DNA of 64,000 nt from Paramecium tetraurelia (taxonomy: Eukaryota > Ciliophora > Oligohymenophorea > Peniculida > Parameciidae), in contig NW_001799000.1 of the NCBI RefSeq assembly GCF_000165425.1, positions 248,001 to 312,000 of the forward strand, given 5' to 3'. The position numbers and the translations under genes are program-made. This document shows positions 1 to 10,915 of the stretch, in pieces. The first letter of the stretch is position 1. Each line of letters starts with the position of its first letter. The notes under the pieces were generated by a model. That model was not told the origin of the DNA. It worked only from the letters and a program-made list of their open reading frames with translations, and ran no database searches.

Positions 1-719
1 ATTCATAAAGCAAAATGTCAATTCAATAAAGAATAGTTTTGTTAAGATCTATATCAAGACATTTTGACAGAAACCAATTTAGATGGAACTTATGAATACA
101 ATCCATATAATATTTATGGAACTTGTTTCTAACCTCCAGTGGAAACACCTCAAGGGGAAAGAATTCCATATGCTAAAAATAAATTCGATCCCTTTGATAT
201 AATATAAGGGCACATTCCCCCATGTTCAGATGCTGTTGGATTATATCATTATCTACGTGATGATGAATTTAGAAAAGTAATAGATATCTCAATTTTAGTA
301 TTTAAATATTCATCCTTAAAGTGATTAATGGGCCAAATGTCAATCTCTCAATTACACAAAAGATCCCAGGGCTACTTATCATTTGTATCCAAAAATAATG
401 GCTAAAGGAATCAAAATACTCAAATTTAGTGGTGATGTCGACGGCGTAGTACCAATAACAGGAACAATATATTGGATTGAAAAACTCTAAAAAGAATTAA
501 GTAATTCTAATAATTTAAATAATAGATTTACCAACCATTTAATAATGGAGACCATGGTTCAAATCAAACAAATAAAATGCTGGTAATCTCTGGGAAATTG
601 ATGGTCTATTATTTGTGAGTGTTAGAAATGCTGGACACATGGTACCTGCTGATCAAAAAGAAGCTGCATTCATTATGGCCCATAATTTCATTTTTGATGT
701 ACCATTTTCTGAAGAATGA
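1..719 (+). CDS. Serine carboxypeptidase (S10), 3' part
   Basis: This is the C-terminal 223 residues of a family S10 serine carboxypeptidase, a lysosomal or secreted exopeptidase that trims C-terminal residues; the 5' part lies outside the window. The frame opens at base 1 and ends at TGA 717-719. Two introns (277-298, 22 nt; 501-525, 25 nt) must be removed, and TAA/TAG must be read as Gln. Seen directly: the catalytic Asp block FSGDVDGVVPITGT around 430-465 and the catalytic His block RNAGHMVPADQ around 625-660, both diagnostic of S10. The catalytic Ser would lie upstream, outside the window. Reading is unbroken to the stop, so the visible part looks functional. Assignment to the family is firm; location in the cell is inferred from the family. 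Confidence 0.93.
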
Positions 720-1052
720 TTTCGCTTTCATTTAAATGAATTATACATATTACTAATTATTATCCTCCTTTTCATTTAAAATTAATAGATTTTCCGAATA
801 CCTAAACGCAAAATATCCAATCCTCCAATATTCTCTTTTATTTTATTCTAATTTAAAATTTTTACATATATAATTTATAATTAAATGATGATATTATTAA
901 TTTTCCTATAAGATATCAAACCTTATTTTAATGATTAAGAGCTTTTTTTCTAATTATGAAACATGAGACACTAATTGTTGTAATTTGAATAAAAATGATT
1001 CGTTTATAATTCAAAAACTGTCAATTATAATAAAATAATATATAGAAAGAGC
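720..1052. other. AT-rich intergenic stretch
   Basis: This is convergent intergenic DNA between the carboxypeptidase stop and the stop of the minus-strand Myb-like gene. It is very AT-rich with short homopolymer runs. I see no reading frame with protein-like composition and no RNA gene. Confidence 0.6.
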
Positions 1053-1673
1053 TCATATATTTTTCATTAAATTTGCAAATATTTAAGTAAATCCTTATAA
1101 TAATAGTTAAATCTTTTCCTTAGCTTCTGGGAAAAGATCACTATTATCAATTAAGGCTGAAATCCTTTATTCTTCAGGCCAGGTTTTGATGATTTTTTTC
1201 CCCATAATTCTTTTTTTTTTGTCTTTTACCGCAAGCTCCTCCTCAATCTCTTTTGGGATTATTGAGGCTTCTGAGTTTTTGAGATTTTTATAATATCGAT
1301 TCTTCAGCATATTCATTGTTTTTCCAGGGAAGTACTTTGTGATCTTTGAAAACTTGGGTCCTAATTTTTTGACAAGAAGCAACAGTATTCGATCTTCCTC
1401 TGGATAAAATATCGAGTTTGAAGCTTTCCCATTTGAATCCAAATAACTTCTTTGCTTCTCTTTTATGTATTTGTAAAGTGCACTGCTTCTGTCTTTGTCT
1501 CCATAAATAATGCATTTTCTTCTTTAATGAGTTTTTTTCTGATTACTTTTTGAGATAGTGGCATTCGTTTCTTAGCTTTAAGTAACTTGGTTGAAAAAGA
1601 GAAAGGAATTTGATAATTAGTCACAATCATTCAGTACTAATGAGTCTTCATATTAGTGTTTGAGAGAGATCAT
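1053..1673 (-). CDS. Single-repeat Myb/SANT-like protein, copy A
   Basis: Uninterrupted minus-strand frame of 206 residues (ATG at 1671-1673, TGA at 1053-1055) once TAA/TAG are read as Gln; no intron is needed. Around residues 100-140 it carries a Myb/SANT-like helix-turn-helix, starting FYPEEDRILLLLVKKLGP and continuing KFSKITKYFPGKTMNMLKNRYYKNL, with the spaced aromatic/hydrophobic positions and the basic third helix typical of DNA-binding Myb repeats. Only one repeat is visible. It aligns along its length, including the N-terminal RRK..YG.KDR block and the C-terminal LFPEAKE block, with the gene at 3758-4351. That shared frame decided the reading and the start over a competing frame. A transcription or chromatin role is inferred; the target is unknown. 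Confidence 0.75.
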
Positions 1674-2413
1674 GTTAATTTAATTAATATATCCCACCAC
1701 AAAAATCTTATTTATATAGCATTAAAAGATAATTGGAGCAGTTTAAATTGGTTGAAAACGTTTATATACTCAAATTTATCTATAACACCATTTGCTTATA
1801 TAAGGCTTAAATCATAATTTTATAGGTTTTCTAATTCAATCATTGTTGTATTTTTTTAATTCGGTAATCTAAAATGGTACATTAAACACTCAAATATAAA
1901 GTTAAATTATTTAGTGATGTAACGAATTAGGTCTCAAGCAAATATTTGAATTTCACAACTAAATTTAAATTTAAAAAGTCTTTATATTATTATATAACCC
2001 TATATTGTGGTAAAAAAATGATTCCTGCTCTAATATATTAATAATATTGTTTTATCTCATTATAATTATTGAAGATTATTGAATATTATTTAATTATGAA
2101 TTAATTCACCTTTTTTATAATATAAGGTTGATAATATTTAGTGGATGGCATACTTTAATGTAATGTCTATTTTTAGAATGAAATTATTTACAAAAACCCT
2201 AAATTAATTGTTGTTATAATTTATTTATTTCGTCAAAAAATACTTCTAATTCATATCCAGAGCATTTTAATATAATATATTAATTGAGAAGTTGATCATT
2301 AGGTTATAATTCATTTTGGAAAACATCAATTAGATTTATATCTGATATAGAAGTTTTTAATATATTTCATATTATTTATTTTTTTTATTTAACAATTCTT
2401 AATTTATTTATTA
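1674..2413. other. AT-rich spacer left of the assembly gap
   Basis: This 740-bp stretch is upstream of the first Myb-like gene and runs into the N block. It is low-complexity AT-rich sequence with many short inverted AT words. No frame reads as protein on either strand with the ciliate code. It may hold the promoter of the gene at 1053-1673. Confidence 0.5.
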
Positions 2414-2683
2414 NNNNNNNNNNNNNNNNNNNNNNNNNNNNNNNNNNNNNNNNNNNNNNNNNNNNNNNNNNNNNNNNNNNNNNNNNNNNNNNNNNNNNNN
2501 NNNNNNNNNNNNNNNNNNNNNNNNNNNNNNNNNNNNNNNNNNNNNNNNNNNNNNNNNNNNNNNNNNNNNNNNNNNNNNNNNNNNNNNNNNNNNNNNNNNN
2601 NNNNNNNNNNNNNNNNNNNNNNNNNNNNNNNNNNNNNNNNNNNNNNNNNNNNNNNNNNNNNNNNNNNNNNNNNNNNNNNNNNN
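2414..2683. other. Assembly gap (270 N)
   Basis: A run of 270 undetermined bases. It lies between two tandem Myb-like paralogs, so a collapsed or unassembled repeat is a likely reason for the gap, but the true length and content are unknown. Reading frames reported across it are artefacts. Confidence 0.99.
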
Positions 2684-3757
2684 GGTGCACAATGAGCTTT
2701 CTAAAAATTCCCGTTAGGCGTCGGATACATTTTGTTTTCAAATTATTTCTAGTCTCATAAAAATAAACATAAACAAAAAGAATTTGACTATTAATTTTTT
2801 TTGGGTCTAGTTTTTTGTTTAATTTATTATAATGATTTCATTTTGTAGCTCAGTTTAAGCTTGATGTTATCAAAACGAAACAAAACTTATAGTAAATAAT
2901 TTAAAAAAAGTTTCGGTGCTTTTATTATAATTATCAATTAGAGAATACTTTAAAATTTAACTAAGTGTATGAATTTTGGTTTAAGAAACAGTTTAAATCG
3001 TTTCAAATAAATTTTACATCATAGAATAGTCAGTTGATAAAAAAACTGTGAAAAATCAATCTTAATATTTAGAATGATTCCCTTCTATTAAACATACACC
3101 TTGAGAAATAGTAATTCAATTAAATATTAGAATTTGACATAATATGAGTTTTAGTTACATTTAATCACATAATTTTCGAATAAGAAAGGATTTTATTTTT
3201 TATATAGGATCTATCATTGAGCCGAAAATAATTGATAGCCTAAAATTATCTAATTTTGAGTAGATGTAATAAATTATAAAAAAGAATGTTAATTATTCTT
3301 AAATAATTCTACGATATAACACTTTATCAATTCAATATGAACTTTATCGAATAGTATCAGCTATTTTCTCTTCCTAATATACTTTAGTATAATCATATAG
3401 AGTATATCACAGATTTAGAATAGCGTCATTAAATCCACTAATTTAATAGACAAATTTTATACCATATTAACGGAACTTTATTTTACTAAATCTATTTATG
3501 CTGTATATCACATCTACAATGTTAACTCACAATATCAAACCTTTTTTAACTGTCAATATATATATTTTTAATTATAGATATTTCATTAATTTCATGTCAA
3601 TTTTTATGTTTTTTTTTATATTTTTGAATGTTAGCTTGATAAATATTAATACTCAGAAAATCAGGCATGAAATACTTATAGCCAATAAAGTAAAGACAAA
3701 TAATAACATATAAAAATGAAATTTTTAGGTGTCTATTATAAATATAAAATTCATTTA
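2684..3757. other. Spacer right of the gap
   Basis: About 1.07 kb of AT-rich sequence. The first 60 bases after the gap are less AT-rich than their surroundings and open on the minus strand, possibly a piece of something lost in the gap. The rest shows only low-complexity frames rich in Phe, Ile and Asn, such as the plus-strand frame at 3498-3713, which I do not accept as a gene. Confidence 0.5.
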
Positions 3758-4351
3758 TCATTTTTGCATATTTCCAATAAGTTATTAAAATGAACTCAAA
3801 AATGTGTGTAGAATTTCCTTGGCTTCTGGAAAGAGAGGGCTATTCTCTATCACAGAGCTCATTTATTTATGTTGAGGCCATAAATTTAGAATTTTTCTAC
3901 CTATAATTCTTGATTCATTTTTATTTTAAAGAAGTTCCTCTTCTAACTCTTTTGGAATTTCTTAAGATTCAATATATCGTAAAGACTTGTAGTATCTGTT
4001 CTTAATCATATTGACAGTTTTTCCAGAGAAGTACTTTGTTATTTTGTTAAACTTGGGTCCTAATTTTTTAACAAGCAAAATTAGAATTCGGTCTTCTTCT
4101 GCAGAGAATTAAGAAATTTATGCTCTAGGTTTGTAATTAAGAAAAGCCATCTATTTCTCTTTGAGGTATTTATAAATAGCGCTACCTCTATCTTTCTAGC
4201 CATATTAGATTGTTTTTCTTCTTTGTCTGATTTATTTAGATTAAAAAATTCCCTCTTCGGTAGATTGATGACGAAATTAAGTTTAGTAAGAGTTATCATC
4301 TTAGTTAGAGGTTAGAATAGAATTAGATTATTAAGAGATTCCAGAATTCAT
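3758..4351 (-). CDS. Single-repeat Myb/SANT-like protein, copy B
   Basis: Tandem paralog of the gene at 1053-1673. The minus-strand frame is uninterrupted, 197 residues, ATG at 4349-4351 and TGA at 3758-3760. The Myb-like segment reads FSAEEDRILILLVKKLGP and continues KFNKITKYFSGKTVNMIKNRYYKSL, clearly homologous to copy A. The N-terminal basic RRKTIQYGQKDRGSAIYKY block and the C-terminal LFPEAKE block are conserved too. N-terminal residues 1-40 are diverged and Gln/Ser-rich. Only one Myb repeat is visible. The pair arose by local duplication or by gene conversion across the gap; both copies look intact. DNA binding is inferred from the fold. Confidence 0.75.
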
Positions 4352-4634
4352 TTTGATTAGAAATTATTAAATCAATACTAATAATAGTATACCATTTAAA
4401 ATGCAAACTGTATTCGATGTTTTATTTAATTAATTACGGAAATCTTGATATTATTGCTAATAAACCGACAATTTCCGAATGAATTTACAACAGCATAAAT
4501 GTTTTTGATCAATTTTTCAATTTTTCATAGCTTATTGTATCAAAAACATAATTTACAAGGAAGTAAGGCTAATAAAGCCAAAAAAGAAATATATATAAAG
4601 GTTGCGACCTCATAAATTAAATTTTAAAAAGAAA

Positions 4635-5990
4635 ATGAAAGTCTATTATTTATATCAAGAGAATCAATTTACAAATGCCTTTTTCCTTCGAAATACTTAA
4701 TCTAACATTCTAGATTATGAAATTCCTTAAAATTTAAATTTCTTAGGAAATTTAACATTTACTCAAAAGTCAAGAGGAGCGCCTCTAAATCATAAATAAT
4801 CTTCAAATGCAATAGAGAAAAAACATGTACATTTGTGTAAATCAAGTTATTGTTTTGTATATATATATTTCACATATTAGAACTTTTTTAGAATACTGAG
4901 ATTCTAGAACTGAAAAGTAAGTATTTAAGTCCAGTCTAAGAGGAATTGATTGAGAAGATCAAAATCTGCAAAGAAGTGAACTTAGAGTGGCTGTTACCAT
5001 TGATTCAGACCGAATATATTTTATTTAAGAAGAAGTTCTTGAAAATATTTAATTGATTGATACAAGAGATGCTTGGGATTTGGGGCTAAACAGATAAAGA
5101 TTAAATTCTGTAGAATTTAATTAAAGCATTATTGGACCATAGAGTTTATCAAATTACTTAATAAGGTAATTCTTTGTATTTTTATGGAAGTTAATATAAT
5201 AGTTGGAGGTAATCCTGTATATTCAAAATAGTTTATATTCAAGAGATAAGACTGTTAAATGGAGGTGATTTGAATTATTCTACATTGAATATAATAAAGA
5301 AAGGAAATATAAAATACTAATTTAAAAAATAAGTTTTATGAACTGAATAAGAAACTGCACAAAACCTAAAATGAATATATTCATTTGGGGCAGCCTAAAT
5401 CCAATAGAAAGTTAATAGAAAAATTAAAGAATTAAAGCTTTACTTAAGCTATTCCTTTTAGCAACATAAATAATGCAAGCTAATAAACCACTAAATTGCC
5501 AAAGGAATTATCAGTAAAATATTTAATTGAAATTGAAGAACTTCAAATCAGAGCAATGATAAAAAGTACTAATGTGATATTGATAATTGGTCTTATGAAG
5601 GTTTAATGATTTATACTAGAGGAAATCAGTAGTTTTAATGATGGCTTTCAATAAACTAACTTTTATTTGGTAATGAATATCGAACAACTCCTTATATAAA
5701 AAATAGATAATAGATTCAAATTTTCAACTATGTTCATTACCTAGAAAACTCATATTGTTTTTTGATCTTGAGGAAAGTTTAGAAGAAATTAAATGGCAAA
5801 ATTTAGAAATTTTAAATATGAATTTACAAATAATGGAGATTATTATGATATTATTTTTTTATACAAATGGAATGGTATTCAGAGTGATAGTATTAGATGA
5901 GTAGAAATACAATAAAAATATGGTTCGAATATAGATAAATATTTGACAAACTATATGTTGGAATAAAACAACTTTGAATAATAATGAATA
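4635..5990 (+). pseudogene. Scrambled gene, probably a pseudogene
   Basis: A plus-strand region where protein-like reading is clear but jumps frame several times. It opens with ATG 4635 and a good first exon. A 20-nt intron (GTACATTTGTGTAAATCAAG) and a 25-nt intron near 5165 can be proposed. After that, in-frame TGAs or frame shifts occur near 5050, 5270-5335, 5605, 5640, 5760 and 5900. Some shifts sit at A or T homopolymers. Between the breaks, stretches such as YELNKKLHKTQNEYIH, LLFGNEYRTTPYIKNR and NNGDYYDIIFLYKWNG look like former coding sequence. I do not recognise the family. Alternatives are unusual introns or sequencing errors; the number of breaks favours decay. No transposase or other mobile-element signature is seen. 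Confidence 0.45.
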
Positions 5991-6029
5991 ACTATTAATT
6001 ATTTTTATTTTTATATAAATATAAATTAG

Positions 6030-6487
6030 ATGGACTCTGGAGGTGCAAATACATTTGTGGTAGAACCTAAAGATGAAGAAAAGTGATTATTAAATTGATA
6101 TAATTAGATTTTATCCATCAAAAGTGAGAAAATTAATCCAAGAAATCATGGATGATAAATTAAAAACCGAAACTTATGATGCTAACAACACTCCTAATTT
6201 AGCAGAAGAATTAGTAAAAAGAATAAGAAGTAAAGTTAGAGAAAGTAAATGACTTATTTCATTTAATTTTAAGCTATAAAAATGCCAAGATTTAAAATTG
6301 CAGTTTAGGTTGTAATAGGTGAAGTCAAGGGATAGGGATGCAAAGTAACTTCAAAAAATCTATGGGATCCAACTTGGGACAATTATGCATCATACGCATT
6401 TTAAAATGTAACTAATCTTTCTGATCATTAAATAATTAGGAAAGTATTTACGGTGTAGCAATCGTATTTGGAGTCTATTATGAATGA
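6030..6487 (+). CDS. Tctex1-type dynein light chain
   Basis: Encodes a 123-residue Tctex1/DYNLT-family protein. These light chains dimerise at the base of cytoplasmic and axonemal dyneins or in ciliary transport complexes. Three introns (6083-6107, 25 nt, GTG donor; 6245-6273, 29 nt; 6408-6439, 32 nt) are removed to give one frame from ATG 6030 to TGA 6485-6487. Seen: the Tctex1 core KIAVQVVIGEVKGQG, then NLWDPTWDNYASYAFQN, and the terminal beta-strand AIVFGVYYE at the very C-terminus, as in the family. The N-terminal 18 residues are short and non-conserved, so it is closer to the Tctex1-domain (TCTEX1D) group than to one named light chain. It fits a ciliated cell; the exact complex is not decided. 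Confidence 0.9.
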
Positions 6488-6519
6488 GTTGAATTTTGAG
6501 TATAAGATAGTAATAGATA

Positions 6520-7430
6520 TCATTTATTATAAATTTTGTTATAATCAATTATAAATTTATCACCATAATAGGGTTTAAGTAAGTCATAATTCTAATAGAA
6601 CTAACATCTATCATTCTTTGGACACTCAATAAATCTAGACTTTCGAGTATTTTTTGAATATTGATTTGGTTTGGCATATTATTTTTGAACCTATTCATCT
6701 AAATAGACAGGTTATCCTATCAATTTAAGATTCTCAAAATAGTCTTCTGGAAACAAGAGTGATCTAAAGTGTCTACATTTATATTTTTCATCTTTAAAGC
6801 AATTTCTTTACATGTAATTAAGTCTCCTCCAAATTCTGTTTATATCATCATCAGTGAAATCGAATTAAGATAGCTATTCCTTTATTATATATTTATGTTC
6901 GCATAGAGGATGTACCAATAATCTGTGTTCAAAATCCCTGAATAGCTCTTTCTTAGACCTTTCAACCTCGAAATGATAATGAACTTCAGCATAAAATAAA
7001 TCGAATAAAGCTTGGCTTGTCTACAAACTAAAGATGGTTCTTGCCCCTCCTAAGTGTTCCTTATTTTTTGTTATTGTATAAAGATCTTCATCTTCGCAAG
7101 GCATAATGAAATTCAGAAACCTTGTATAAACCAGTTTAATACTCTTCATAATCCATTTCAAATTTTTTCAAACCAGTGTGTCGATATAAAAAACTTTTAA
7201 CAAATTGATCATCATGCTCAATTTCATAATGACTCCATTTAAGATATCAAATACATTAAAAATTAGTTTAGACATTTGAAATTCAGAGTAGGCATAGCGA
7301 TTGATTCAAATATTTGCTTTGTGTCAATTCCCTTTTAGCTTACGAGATTCATCCTTTTCGAATCTACATTCTATTCTTCCTTAGCTATCAGTTAAAGATG
7401 TTTATTTATTCGTGTTATTAAATTTTGCAT
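6520..7430 (-). CDS. EF-hand-like protein of unknown function
   Basis: Minus-strand gene of 288 residues; ATG 7428-7430, TGA 6520-6522. Two 22-nt introns (GTATTTGATATCTTAAATGGAG and GTATTAAACTGGTTTATACAAG) restore a single frame, and the total is an exact multiple of three. Residues around 100-120 (KKFEMDYEEFLNFIMPCED) resemble the second half of an EF-hand followed by the FIMP-like motif common in ciliate EF-hand proteins, but a full calcium loop is not seen. The second half is rich in charged and aromatic residues, has several spaced Cys, and belongs to no family I recognise. The gene ends 32 bp past the stop of the Tctex1 gene, convergent to it. Confidence 0.6.
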
Positions 7431-7941
7431 TATAAATAATATAAGTAATTATTATAAAAAGTATGTATTAAGAATAATGTGATAATATACTATTTTAAGT
7501 TGAGAAATATTTAAAAAAACTATTTTAAGTCAATTGGTGATGTGGTGGATTTATTTTTAAATTAATTTTTATTATATTATGAAGTTGACATGTAGAATAT
7601 AATTATATTAAAATTTAATAATGATCAACTCGTTCTTATATCATGATTAAATTGATTTTCTTTTAGATCTAAGAGCTTAAATATTTTAAGAAATAAAAGA
7701 TATAGAAACAAGTGGTTTATTTAAAGATAGAGGAGTAATAAATATTTAAGAAAAAGTAAATTAGTCGTTATTGCTGGTTTCATATATTATTTACCTAAAA
7801 TTTGAATATATTAAGCTCAAAAAAGATTTAGAAAGTAGTTATTCTGATAAAATTTAACGTAAGGTTACAAATTGACCTGATATAAATTGTTCTTAGAATC
7901 TTAAAATATTTTCATTAATAATTTAAGAGAAAGTATTTAAA
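7431..7941. other. Intergenic region between divergent genes
   Basis: About 510 bp separating the divergent starts of the EF-hand-like gene and the CHCHD gene. AT-rich, with no convincing reading frame. It probably contains both promoters; no distinct motif stands out. Confidence 0.5.
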
Positions 7942-8388
7942 ATGCCAAGAAGAAGTGGATCATCATCAAGATCAAGACCTAGCCCATCAAGAAGCACAGC
8001 AACAGCTGCAAGACCAGCTCCATAGACTTAAGCTCCTGCTTAAACTCCAGTAAAATCAGGAGGAATGTTTTCTGGGCTTGGATCAACTTTGATGACAGGT
8101 ATGGCATTTGGAGCAGGTTCAGAAGTAGCTCATTAGGCAATCAGATCTGTTATGGGTGGATCAAGTAGATTTAAATATAATTTAAATAGGTCAATCTTAA
8201 CCAGTTGAATAATAATCCCAGCAATAGGCTCCTCAATAACAATAATAAGCTTGTTAGAATGAAAGCCAAATGATCACTAATGTAAATTTAGAATATTTAT
8301 TTAGTGCTTACAAATGAACTCAGAAATCACAAGATGCCAACCATATATGGACATTTTCAAAGAATGCTAAAAGAAATACAACTTATGA
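7942..8388 (+). CDS. CHCHD2/CHCHD10-like twin-CX9C mitochondrial protein
   Basis: A 132-residue protein. CHCHD2/10 (yeast Mix17) family members lie in the mitochondrial intermembrane space, influence cristae and respiratory complexes, and are imported by the Mia40 disulfide relay. Introns 8165-8189 (25 nt) and 8282-8304 (23 nt) are removed. Seen: a basic Ser/Arg-rich N-terminus (MPRRSGSSSRSRPSPSRS) like a presequence, the family's Gly-rich hydrophobic segment FSGLGSTLMTGMAFGAGSEVAHQA, a Gln-rich linker, and a C-terminal CHCH fold with two exact CX9C pairs (CQNESQMITNC and CQPYMDIFKEC). All four cysteines are present. Frame runs ATG 7942 to TGA 8386-8388. Confidence 0.93.
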
Positions 8389-8430
8389 TTGATTTATGAT
8401 AGATTGAAATAGCAATTATATAATATATTT

Positions 8431-9398
<968 letters not shown>

Positions 9399-9539
9399 TT
9401 ATATATTTTTATATATTTATTATTCAAAATAAAATGACGATTGATTTTGATTATGTATTTTTACATCTTCCAAACATATGTTTAATATCTATTTAGATAT
9501 TTAAATCATCATTCAAATGATTTACCATATTTAATAATT

Positions 9540-10671
9540 ATGTTATTATTTGCAATTCTCAGCGTAACTCTGGCAGCATTTACATTCGATGATGGCTAAT
9601 GTAAATGCAATCAATTAGTGGTTGAAACAGAATGTAAATTCAACACCCAATGCACATGGGATGGAGTGGCTAAAACCTGTTCTAGAAAATCATGTGCTGA
9701 TTTGAAAGATCAATGTTCTTCAACTCAAGGGTGTGCGTTGGATTCCGATGGAAATTGCAAAGACTTCACCAAGTGTGCTGATTACAAGGTCACTGGATTA
9801 GGATAATGCTAATACAAGGATAAAACATGCACTGAAGATTAGACTACTTCAGGTGGATACGCTTGCAAAGCTGGTACTTATGTGCCTGAATGTCAAAAGA
9901 TTACTATTAAGGCAGACTGCAAAGGATATCAAAGCTCAACACAAGTCTGCTTTTGGACAACAAATCCTATGACTAAAGCATAAGAATGCATGCCCGTCAA
10001 ATACACCTCCTGTGAAGATGGATAATCAGATCCCAACCTATGTACATTAAATTCATCCTGTAAATACACACTTGAAAAGAAATGTGTCCCTAAGACTTGT
10101 GCTGATGTTACTACAGAATTTTATTGCACTTCTATTCCTTAATGGAATAATTCCAAATTGACATTGTGTCAATGGAATGGAAATTGTTAGGATGCTTCAG
10201 GAGTTGAGGTCTTAACACAAGCTAAGTGCTACTCAAGTACATTAAAAAACTATCATTGGGTTACTTCCACTAACAAATGTACGTTATGCGCTGCTCCAGC
10301 TACATCAACTACAACACCTACAGGAACAAGCACTGGAACATCCACAGGTACAAGCACTGGTACATCTACAGGAACAAACACTGGTACATCTACAGGCACA
10401 AGTACTGGAACATCTACAGGAACAAGTACTGGTACATCTACAGGTACAAGTACTGGAACATCTACTGGAACAACAACAACTACAGGAACAGGTACATCTG
10501 CCGGAACTACAACCACTACAGGAACTGGAACTGGTACAACCACAACAACAGGAACCAATACTGGAAGTAATTAATATTATTATTATAATAGCCAAACCTA
10601 ACGATGCTTATACCTAGAGTAAATTTGCTTAGCTCATTGTAGTTTCATTATTTATGGCGTTTATTCAATGA
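9540..10671 (+). CDS. Cys-rich GPI-anchored surface antigen-like protein
   Basis: A 368-residue secreted surface protein. It has a signal peptide (MLLFAILSVTLAAFTF), then a Cys-rich ectodomain with the periodic C.....C....C spacing of the Paramecium surface-antigen domain (about residues 18-245). A Thr/Gly/Ser repeat stalk follows (residues about 255-340), and the C-terminal tail is hydrophobic (FAQLIVVSLFMAFIQ), as expected of a GPI-attachment signal. The tail appears only after splicing a 25-nt intron at 10567-10591; unspliced, the frame runs on for a further 200 bp. It is far shorter than the classical immobilization antigens, so it fits the small 'mini-antigen' type. Role at the cell or ciliary surface is inferred. 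Confidence 0.85.
10315..10560 (+). repeat. Coding 12/24-bp tandem repeat (TGTS stalk)
   Basis: About 20 imperfect copies of a 12-bp unit, best seen as a 24-bp pair (ACAGGTACAAGTACTGGAAC and variants), encoding Thr-Gly-Thr-Ser. The codons vary at third positions while the peptide is conserved, so the repeat is under protein-level constraint. Towards the 3' end it changes to TGTTTTT-type units. Confidence 0.9.
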
Positions 10672-10915
10672 TAACATTATTTTTAGAGAGAAATATCATT
10701 AAATAGCAATTCTTTTTCTTTACTTTTTTCTATTAGTATTCTACATTCTCACCCTTTCGAAAATTTGATAATTTGTCGTTATTTAATAAATTGTTTACCA
10801 GAAAAATGAAATTTGTGATTTTTTTTGATTATTAATTCCTTTATTTAGTATTAGATATTTTGGAATTCTTTTATAATTAAGTTTGAATTTGTATAGTTAT
10901 ATATATTTAATTAAG

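Noticed and set aside
1288-1515. Alternative frame of the first Myb-like gene beginning MHYLW
   Set aside because: The other frame is the one conserved with the paralog at 3758-4351 along its full length.
2385-2741. Reading frames running through the gap
   Set aside because: They consist of undetermined bases; only the flanking 60 bases carry information.
3498-3713. Plus-strand 71-codon hydrophobic frame
   Set aside because: Composition is that of random AT-rich sequence (Phe, Ile, Asn), with no conserved pattern or exon partner.
10253-10595. Long minus-strand frames rich in Val/Pro or Cys/Ser opposite the antigen repeat
   Set aside because: They are antisense and out-of-frame readings of the 12-bp TGTS repeat and have no start context or family.
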